The notes under the pieces: generated by a model
Database searches by the model: none
Seen by the model: only the letters and a program-made list of their open reading frames with translations
What the model was told of the DNA's origin: nothing
Shown: piece after piece, positions 58,063 through 64,000 of the stretch
Position numbering within the stretch: the stretch's first letter is position 1
Layout: every line of letters starts with the position of its first letter
Translations under genes and position numbers: made by a program
DNA from: Streptomyces sp. NBC_01429
GTDB taxonomy: Bacteria; Actinomycetota; Actinomycetes; Streptomycetales; Streptomycetaceae
Length of the DNA stretch: 64,000 nt
Direction: 5' to 3'
Assembly: GCF_036231945.1 (NCBI RefSeq)
Contig: NZ_CP109599.1
Span: 4,987,501-5,051,500, forward strand

Positions 58063-59300
58063 GCAGCCACCCCGTTGCCTCCGGTGTCCCCGAGACCCCT
58101 GGCTCTCTTGGCACTTCTCTTGATTCGCAGATGCCGGCGGCCGGGCGGTCGGCCGCCCGGCCTGCCGGCCGGGACCGCTATCTGGATCTGCTGCGCGCCG
58201 TCGCGCTGGTCCGCGTCGTGGTGTTCCACATCTTCGGCTGGGCCTGGCTGACGATCCTCTTCCCGTCCATGGGCGTCATGTTCGCGCTGGCCGGATCGCT
58301 GATGGCCAGGTCCCTGTCGAGCCGTACCCCCTGGGCCGTCGTCCGGGGCCGGACACGGCGGCTGCTGCCGCCGATGTGGGCGTTCGCGCTGGTCGCCGTA
58401 CCCCTGATGTTCGCGATGGGGTGGAAGCCGGTGCGGGAGGAGGGACTGTGGTGGTTCCTGCGGCTGGCCAACTACCTCGTACCGCTGGGCACACCGCCGT
58501 ACCCGTACGAGAGCGGCGACGGCGCCGGCTGGCTGGACACCAGCTGGGCGGAGGACGCCGCCGGGCCGCTCTGGTACATCCGCGCGTACCTCTGGTTCGT
58601 GCTGCTCTCGCCCCTGCTGCTGCGGGCGTTCCGCCGCCTGCCGTGGGTGACGCTGCTCCTGCCCGTCGTCCTCACCGCGATCGTGGGCGGCGATCTGGTC
58701 AGTGTGCCGGGGGAGGCGGGCGAGGTCGTCATCGACTTCGCGATCTACGGCGGGTGCTGGGTGCTCGGCTTCGCCCACCACGACGGGCTGTTCCAGCGCG
58801 TCCCGCGCTACCTCACGGTCTCGCTCTCCGGCTTCCTGATGGCCTTCGCGCTGTGGTGGGCCTCCGGCCATCTCACCGACGAGGGCTGGAACTTCGACGA
58901 GATCCCGCTCGCGCAGGCGACCTGGTCGCTGGGGTTCTGCGCGATCCTGCTCCAGTACTCGCCGTCCTGGCGGGAACTGCCGGGGAGGCTGGCGCGGTTC
59001 GACCCCGTGATCACGCTCGCCAACAACCGGGCCGTCACGATCTATCTCTGGCACAACCTGATGATCCTGCTGACCTTCCCGCTCATCGACCAGCTCTGGA
59101 ACATCCCCGGCATCGACGCCTACGCCGCGGAGCTGGACGCCTCGTACGCGGTGCTGCCCCTGCTGCTGGTCTGGCCGCTGCTCGCCCTGATGATCCTGGC
59201 CGTGGGATGGGTGGAGGACGTGGCGGCGAAACGACGACCGCGGCTGTGGCCGAGCGGCAGGGGACGGCAGGCCCCGGCGGCGCGGGGACGCGGGCGCTGA
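58059..59300 (+). CDS. Acyltransferase 3 family membrane protein
   Basis: The 413-residue protein has about ten membrane helices and the acyltransferase-3 start DRYLDLLRAVALVRVVVFH with its conserved His, plus NNRAVTIYLWHNLMILL. GTG 58059 overlaps the matB stop as GTGA, and GGAGG lies nine bases upstream. Since it is coupled to matB, the likely job is to add an acyl group to the mat exopolysaccharide or its precursor. The N-terminal 35 residues are low complexity. Confidence 0.9.
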   Translation: MSSHPVASGVPETPGSLGTSLDSQMPAAGRSAARPAGRDRYLDLLRAVALVRVVVFHIFGWAWLTILFPSMGVMFALAGSLMARSLSSRTPWAVVRGRTRRLLPPMWAFALVAVPLMFAMGWKPVREEGLWWFLRLANYLVPLGTPPYPYESGDGAGWLDTSWAEDAAGPLWYIRAYLWFVLLSPLLLRAFRRLPWVTLLLPVVLTAIVGGDLVSVPGEAGEVVIDFAIYGGCWVLGFAHHDGLFQRVPRYLTVSLSGFLMAFALWWASGHLTDEGWNFDEIPLAQATWSLGFCAILLQYSPSWRELPGRLARFDPVITLANNRAVTIYLWHNLMILLTFPLIDQLWNIPGIDAYAAELDASYAVLPLLLVWPLLALMILAVGWVEDVAAKRRPRLWPSGRGRQAPAARGRGR

Positions 59301-59381
59301 CGGCGCTGACGGCGGCGGGGAGGTGGCCGGGGACGCGTACAACTGGCCGCCTGCCGCTGCCCGACAGCGACACCCGCCGTA

Positions 59382-59520
59382 TCAGACGGCGTTGGTCGCC
59401 ACCGTCCTGTCGCCCGGATACAGCTCGCACGGATACAGCGTGCGTTCGCCGCCGCTGACCGCCGGCAGTTGGTTGCCGCTCGCGTCGTGGATGTACGACG
59501 CGACATCCGCCGACGCCGGC
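59382..59520 (-). pseudogene. Degenerate RHS-repeat fragment
   Basis: Read on the minus strand, this stretch encodes SADVASYIHDASGNQ followed later by GDRTVATNAV and a TGA at 59384-59382. It parallels ADVTSYIYDAGGER and GDTTVATNAAGE in the intact cassette at 62465-62315. No start codon, signal or further RHS repeat is attached. It is a relic of a second RHS gene. Confidence 0.75.
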
Positions 59521-59614
59521 GCAGCGTCGATCCCGCTATGGCGGCTTCGCTGGCGTCAATCCACACAGAAGCCTCGCCAGGACTCGCCCGACGGGGCGCC
59601 AATCTGCTGTCGCC

Positions 59615-59815
59615 GCCACTCTCCTCCTGGAGCAAGGCGTCGAACTCGTCGTGATCAAAGAACTCCTCGGCCACGCCCGCATCGGCGTCACCGCCACCGT
59701 CTGCGCCCACGTCCGACTCCGCCTCCAACGCCAAGCCATCGACACCCTCGGCAACGCCCTCGCTGCCCAGGACGACGACCCTGACGACCCGCCCGCAGCA
59801 GCCGTCGTCCGCTGA
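59615..59815 (+). pseudogene. Tyrosine recombinase (integrase) 3' fragment
   Basis: The frame reads ATLLLEQGVELVVIKELLGHA, then RIGVTATVCAHVRLRLQRQ and a Pro/Ala-rich end with TGA at 59813. It is the C-terminal part of a phage-type integrase. The position expected to hold the catalytic Tyr (TVYAHV) is Cys. The upstream catalytic Arg box is missing or scrambled, so it is a dead relic of a mobile element. Confidence 0.75.
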
Positions 59816-59845
59816 CGTTGCCGTCACCGTTGCCGTCAGACGCCC

Positions 59846-59883
59846 AAGAAGCCCCGCCGGAACGAAATCCGGCGGGGCTTCTT
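59846..59883. terminator. Bidirectional terminator between integrase relic and immunity gene
   Basis: AAGAAGCCCCGCCGG (59846-59860) pairs perfectly with CCGGCGGGGCTTCTT (59869-59883). A-rich and T-rich flanks allow it to act on both strands. It ends the minus-strand toxin/immunity transcript. Confidence 0.88.
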
Positions 59884-59999
59884 ACGCTCCGAGAGGGGTC
59901 GATTCACCGCTATGCCAAGACGAAAGGCGTCACGCAGAGATGAGAACTTATCGTGCCGTCCGACTTGCCGGACAGATCCCCTCCGTCAGAGGCTGTGGA

Positions 60000-60392
60000 T
60001 CACCACGACTCATCGCCCGTCAGAACGATGATTACCTCATCAGGCTCATCGGTTCCGTCTCCGTAGATGTCGACCCGACTATCTACATTCGGAACGGGAA
60101 TCAGCAGTCTCACCGACTCATTCGGATCCGAAATTTCGAGGGACGCCTTGGGGAGAGTCAGATTCCCTGAGTACACAAGGACCTTTCCACTCGGCTGGTA
60201 AGGACCCTGCACACATTGGACTGACACCGGACCACTGGCGGCTTGCTGCACCGCGATGAACAAGGAGTCCGGACCACCGTGTACTACATCAGCAGCCGCG
60301 TCCCAGCCTGCATGGTTGTCCACACTCTCAGGCGCGGCAGCAACAACCAGACCGTGGGCGAATCTTGTCGTGCACGAGGCGAAGAGCATCAT
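60000..60392 (-). CDS. Candidate immunity protein for the Rhs toxin
   Basis: The 130-residue product begins 15 bases after the toxin stop. GGTGG lies five bases before ATG 60392. The N-terminus (MMLFASCTTRFAHGLVVAAAPE) is mixed, and the C-terminal part is acidic (DPNESVRLLIPVPNVDSRVD, DGTDEPDEVIIVLTGDE). It has no recognised family. Acidic proteins placed immediately after Rhs toxin tips are usually cognate immunity proteins that neutralise the toxin in the producer cell. GC content here is lower than in the flanking core, consistent with transfer. Confidence 0.65.
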   Translation of the reverse strand: MMLFASCTTRFAHGLVVAAAPESVDNHAGWDAAADVVHGGPDSLFIAVQQAASGPVSVQCVQGPYQPSGKVLVYSGNLTLPKASLEISDPNESVRLLIPVPNVDSRVDIYGDGTDEPDEVIIVLTGDESW

Positions 60393-60407
60393 TAAATCCA
60401 CCTACAG

Positions 60408-62465
60408 TCATGGTTTCCACACCGGGAAATCATAGTACTCCTTGAGTAGCGTGCGCACGATCCCGCCCTGCTGTTTGGAACATGCCTTGCAGTGCGGATA
60501 CAGAGTCCACGGACCGTTGGGCGCGAGCTTATTCGGCGGATTGTGGTCACCAGTCCAGTGACCGTCTTTGTATCCCGATTCGGTCGCCCCGCATGAAGCG
60601 CAGCCATTTCGGTCACCGAACTCGTTCATCATCCGCTGCTCGTGAGCCAGGACAGTGTCACCGCGTTCAGCGGTCACTCCTTCGGCTTTCTGGCCCTTTA
60701 TTGCCGGCCCAAGAGTCACATTGCAGAGCGAACCTTCGTTGACGTTGTGCACGAGTACTGGCGTCTCACCCGCGAGGACGTAGTAGGTGTGGTGGTTGGT
60801 GACGGTGAGGTTGTGGACCGTTTCGGCGGGGGCTGTCCAGCGTTTGATGGCGGTGATCTGGATGTGGGTGCCGGTGCTGGTCCGGAGCCATTGGCCTGTC
60901 TTGAGGTCGGTGGCGTCGATCCAGGTGTTGAGTGCGGGGACCCAGAAGGGGTGGCCGTCGGTTGCCGTGACTGTGGAGGTCGTGGAGGTGGCTTCGGTCG
61001 GGGCTTCGGTCGTGTTCTTGCCGGTTTCCGTGTCGTCTTCGGTGGCGATGGTGACCTCGACCAGGTTCTTGAGTCCCTGGCCGGTGATTTCCGCCGATAC
61101 CGTCTCCGCACTGGTCTCGCCCGTGACCGGGTCGGTGGCCAGGACCTTGTCGCCGTTCTTGATGTCTTCGATCGGCTTGGTCGTGCCGTCGGCCATCAGG
61201 ACCAGCGTGGCGGGGACGAAGCTGTTGCAGCCGGTCTTGACGGTCTCGCCGTGGCTGGCGCCGCCTCCACCGCCTCCGCCACCGCCGCCGCCGCCGCTGC
61301 TCGGGCTGTTCGTGCGTGTCGCGTTGTTGGTGCGGGCCGGGCTCGCCGTTCTGGCGGCGCCGCCTCCGCTACTGGACTTGGTGAGGTTGACGCGGGCCTG
61401 TTTCTGGACCGGTTTGCCCGTCGGGGCCTTGGCTCGGGCGACCTTGGCCCGTAGTGCCTGGGCCGCTGCGGCGGCTTTGGCCTTCTTCGCCTGGGCGGCT
61501 TTGCGGGCCTTCTCCTTCGCCGCCTTCAGCCGCTTCGCCGCTTCCGCCGCCTTGCGGGCGAGTTCGATGATCTGGCGTGCCTTGGCCTGGGCCGAGCGCC
61601 AGGCGCTGATCGCGCTCATGGTGGCGTTCAGGGCGTTCCAGATCTTCTTCGACTTGGAGAAGACCGAACTCCAGGGGATCGCGTCGATCGCCACGCTCGC
61701 ACACGCCCACAGGTCGCCCCGGGTGACGCAGCTGACCACGTCGTTCCAGCCCAGGAACTCCTTCAGGACCGCCCAGCCGGTACTGAGGATCACATCGGTC
61801 AGCGACCGGTTCAGCGCCGTCCTCGCCCACGACTGCTGCGAAGCCGACGGACCGCCCACCCCCTCACCGCCGCCCGCCGGGGCCAGGCCCGAGGGATCGG
61901 AGAACGTCATGGGACTGTTGTTGGCGTAGTTGTAACCGTTCATCTGGACCGGATCGCTCTGGTCCAGCACCGGGTCCGCCGACAGGAACCGCCCCGTGTG
62001 CGGGTTGTACTCCCGCGCCCCCAGATGCGTGAACCCCGTCGAACCGTCCCGCTCACCACCCACGAAACCCCGGTGGCTCAGCCACGTACTGGCCTCACTG
62101 CGCTCCACACCGAACGGATCCGACTTCGACAGCTTCACCGCCTGACCCGACGACAGCGACACCTCCGCCATCGCCGTCCCGTGATGATCCGTCACCAGCG
62201 CGAACAGCTGCCCCTCACTGCTGTTGGTCAGCTGCACCCGCCGCATCACCGTCGGCGCACCCGGCTGACTGTAGTAACGCTCCGTGTAAGCGTGCTCCCC
62301 CGCGGCATTCGTCGCGACCGTCGTGTCACCCAGATACAGCGTGTGCTCACCGTCATTGCTCGCCAGCAGCCGCTCGCCACCCGCGTCATAGATGTACGAC
62401 GTCACATCCGCCGGCGCCCACAACTGACCCGCACTCATCACACACGTAGCGATCTGAAGCTGCAC
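60408..62465 (-). CDS. Orphan RHS cassette with HINT domain and nuclease-like C-terminal toxin
   Basis: The 685-residue frame begins inside an RHS repeat and lacks the thousand-plus residues and signal peptide of a full Rhs protein. Order: RHS repeats and core (residues 17-180) ending in NYANNSPMTFSDPSGL; a hydrophobic stretch (220-265); an Ala/Lys-rich coiled coil (290-350); a poly-Gly tract (391-402); a pretoxin HINT domain from Cys413 (CNSFVPATLVLMADG) to VLVHN (570-574); and a 111-residue tip toxin. The tip has C622-C625, WTGDH (Asp640, His641) and HCxxC at 658-662. HINT self-cleavage after Asn574 would free it. Start GTG 62465 or ATG 62438. Confidence 0.85.
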   Translation of the reverse strand: MQLQIATCVMSAGQLWAPADVTSYIYDAGGERLLASNDGEHTLYLGDTTVATNAAGEHAYTERYYSQPGAPTVMRRVQLTNSSEGQLFALVTDHHGTAMAEVSLSSGQAVKLSKSDPFGVERSEASTWLSHRGFVGGERDGSTGFTHLGAREYNPHTGRFLSADPVLDQSDPVQMNGYNYANNSPMTFSDPSGLAPAGGGEGVGGPSASQQSWARTALNRSLTDVILSTGWAVLKEFLGWNDVVSCVTRGDLWACASVAIDAIPWSSVFSKSKKIWNALNATMSAISAWRSAQAKARQIIELARKAAEAAKRLKAAKEKARKAAQAKKAKAAAAAQALRAKVARAKAPTGKPVQKQARVNLTKSSSGGGAARTASPARTNNATRTNSPSSGGGGGGGGGGGGASHGETVKTGCNSFVPATLVLMADGTTKPIEDIKNGDKVLATDPVTGETSAETVSAEITGQGLKNLVEVTIATEDDTETGKNTTEAPTEATSTTSTVTATDGHPFWVPALNTWIDATDLKTGQWLRTSTGTHIQITAIKRWTAPAETVHNLTVTNHHTYYVLAGETPVLVHNVNEGSLCNVTLGPAIKGQKAEGVTAERGDTVLAHEQRMMNEFGDRNGCASCGATESGYKDGHWTGDHNPPNKLAPNGPWTLYPHCKACSKQQGGIVRTLLKEYYDFPVWKP

Positions 62466-62471
62466 GCCATA

Positions 62472-62496
62472 CCGCCCGCGCGATGCGCGCGGGCGG
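62472..62496 (-). terminator. Terminator after the FG-GAP gene
   Basis: CCGCCCGCGC (62472-62481) and GCGCGGGCGG (62487-62496) form a 10-bp stem, 45 bases downstream of the FG-GAP stop on the minus strand and just upstream of the RHS cassette. It would separate the two transcripts. Confidence 0.65.
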
Positions 62497-62540
62497 CGGA
62501 AGCGGCCGTACAGCGAGGGCCGTGACGGGCGGGGCCGGGG

Positions 62541-64000
62541 TCAGCCGAATCTGAGCTTGCTGGTCTTCCAGCCGCTGCCCGCGCTGATCACCGTGGTGGG
62601 CGCGCCCAGCGCGGACTTGCCTCCCTTGTAGATCGCGATGGCACCGTCGTCCGTCACCGCCCAGATGTCCGGGATGCCGTCGCCCGTGACGTCCGGTGTG
62701 CCGTAGACCAGATGGATCGGCTTGGCCGCGGTCGTCCAACCCGTGGCGTACGTCGAGTCGATGCCGGTCTTGGAGGCGGCGGCCGTGGCGAGGGAGGCCA
62801 GGGCGGTGCCGCCCGCGGCGTCCGTCTTGCCGTAGCGGATGTAGAGCTTGCCCGAGGCCCCGGAGCGCCACACCAGGTCGGGGGCCCCGTCCTTGTCGTG
62901 GTCGCCGACGGAGACCAGGTCACGGTCGCCCCAGGCGTTCGAGTTCAGCTGGGTCGCCGAGGAGAAGACAGCGCCGGTGTAGCCGGTGAAGGCCCACATC
63001 GCACCGGAGTTGGTCAGGACGAACAGGTCGGGGCGCTTGTCCAGGTTGTAGTCGCCCACGATGATCTGCTTGTACGTCGCGGGGTCGGGGGCGTTGGCGG
63101 GGAGCTTGAGCCGGACGCGCTGCTCGATGTCCACGCTGCCGTAGCCGTCGCCCCGGTAGAGATAGAGCTTGCCGTCGGGCATCCGGGCGAAGAGGTCGGT
63201 GATGCCGTCGCCCGGGTAGGCGTCCCCGCCGTGTGCGATCAGCGCCGCCTTGCCGTCATCGCCGATCCAGTAGTCACCGTGGCCGTCCTCCTTGGAGAGG
63301 ATGACCCCGTCGCGGTGGGCGCCTTCCAGCGAATGGTGCAGATCGCCGGCGGAATCCGAGGGATACATCCTCAGCAGCCCGGTGTTCTGGATGGTGTAGA
63401 GATCGGGGATGCCGTCCCCGGTGGCGTCCCCGAATGTGTCCGCCTTGTCGCGCGGCGTCACGTAGAAGAGGTACTTGGTGCCGTCCGAGACATTGCCCGC
63501 GGTGTCGACGGACCGTACGTACAGCACGTTCGGCCCGGCGAACGGCGGACGCAGCGGGTCCACGGTCGCGGATTTGCCCGCCGTCGCCTTCTTGCTGCTC
63601 TTGTAGGCGGTGCTGTTGAAGGAGTACTGGAACTCGGTGATGTCCTTCTCGCCGTTGGGGTCGAAGGTGAACGATCCGTCCGTGTTGAACGGCACCTTCG
63701 ACCAGACGGTGCCGTCCTCGTCGGCCTCGGGGAAGGTCTTCGAGGACACGACCGGCGAGGCGGGCTTGGCGCTGTCGTAGAGGAAGCGGCAGACCTTCGG
63801 ATCCGCCGTCGGGGCGTACGCGGAGGCCGTCCCCGAGGAGTCGACCGCCCGGACCCGCCAGGAGTACTGGTACTTGTTGGTGAGCTTGGACTGGGCCAGC
63901 GTCACGGACGCCTTGCCCGTGCTGGAGACGGTGACCTTCTTGTCGAGGATCTTGCTGTCGCCGTATCCCGTACGCCACAACTGGAAGTGCAGCTGGGCGA
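62541..64000 (-). CDS. FG-GAP/VCBS propeller secreted protein, partial
   Basis: The reading frame runs past the right edge of the window, so the N-terminus is missing. The visible 485 residues include fibronectin-like or Ig-like strands (YSWRVRAVDSSGTASAYAP; FNSTAYKSSKKATAG) followed by FG-GAP/VCBS propeller units with DATGDGIPDLY, DYNLDKRPDLF, DHDKDGAPDLVW and DVTGDGIPDIW, typical Ca-binding blades. Such proteins are secreted or cell-surface. It lies directly upstream of the RHS cassette and may once have been part of the same large surface gene. Confidence 0.88.
   Translation of the reverse strand, partial: AQLHFQLWRTGYGDSKILDKKVTVSSTGKASVTLAQSKLTNKYQYSWRVRAVDSSGTASAYAPTADPKVCRFLYDSAKPASPVVSSKTFPEADEDGTVWSKVPFNTDGSFTFDPNGEKDITEFQYSFNSTAYKSSKKATAGKSATVDPLRPPFAGPNVLYVRSVDTAGNVSDGTKYLFYVTPRDKADTFGDATGDGIPDLYTIQNTGLLRMYPSDSAGDLHHSLEGAHRDGVILSKEDGHGDYWIGDDGKAALIAHGGDAYPGDGITDLFARMPDGKLYLYRGDGYGSVDIEQRVRLKLPANAPDPATYKQIIVGDYNLDKRPDLFVLTNSGAMWAFTGYTGAVFSSATQLNSNAWGDRDLVSVGDHDKDGAPDLVWRSGASGKLYIRYGKTDAAGGTALASLATAAASKTGIDSTYATGWTTAAKPIHLVYGTPDVTGDGIPDIWAVTDDGAIAIYKGGKSALGAPTTVISAGSGWKTSKLRFG

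Noticed and set aside
54730..59900. Whether ssrA served as the attachment site for the RHS island.
   Set aside because: tmRNA genes are common integration targets, but no repeat of the ssrA 3' end is visible near the integrase relic, and the core mat locus lies between.

Overview
The window is a high-GC actinobacterial chromosome segment, almost certainly from a Streptomyces. The 23S rRNA carries the long actinobacterial helix-54 insertion, third-position GC is very high, and the gene order is the one I recall for the Streptomyces chromosome core: mtnA, mtrA-mtrB-lpqB, comF, hpf, an orphan response regulator and secA, and later the FHA/FtsK gene, pkaA-pkaB, prfB, ftsEX, an S41 protease, smpB, ssrA and matAB. 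These identifications rest on protein motifs and synteny recalled from family knowledge; no search was run.

Layout. 1-2290: the 3' part of a 23S gene, then 5S and an rRNA terminator. 2391-7806 (minus): a translationally coupled five-gene membrane operon (DUF7847-like membrane protein, DUF4129, DUF4350, MoxR ATPase, DUF58). 8001-19017: mtnA, the MtrA/MtrB two-component system with lipoprotein LpqB, comF, hpf, an orphan NarL-type regulator, then on the minus strand an AlkZ/YcaQ-like DNA glycosylase and a GNAT acetyltransferase. 19018-29448: secA, a Rv3235-like protein, a DUF6912 protein, a HAD hydrolase and the giant 180-kDa class NAD-glutamate dehydrogenase.

29449-40183 is more accessory. It holds a 16-bp-period tandem array, a four-gene operon of unknown function whose genes all overlap by four bases, an XRE-type regulator, a TagGH-type exporter divergent from a TetR regulator, an alpha/beta hydrolase preceded by a possible 17-codon mini-gene, and a sugar ABC importer whose first permease has a MalF-like extracellular insertion.

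40184-59300 is core again. It holds an FHA-FtsK/SpoIIIE ATPase divergent from two serine/threonine kinases, prfB, a repeat-rich LAETG sortase substrate, ftsEX, an S41 protease, smpB with ssrA, and the mat exopolysaccharide locus with an acyltransferase.

59301-64000 is a decayed and reshuffled Rhs/polymorphic-toxin island. It contains a degenerate RHS fragment, a tyrosine-recombinase relic that has lost its catalytic Tyr, a probable immunity gene, an orphan RHS-HINT-nuclease-like toxin cassette, and a secreted FG-GAP propeller protein cut by the window edge. The toxin/immunity pair is the best candidate for an undescribed system here; its tip combines CxxC, a Trp-Thr-Gly-Asp-His motif and HCxxC in a treble-clef-like arrangement that I cannot assign to a named toxin family.
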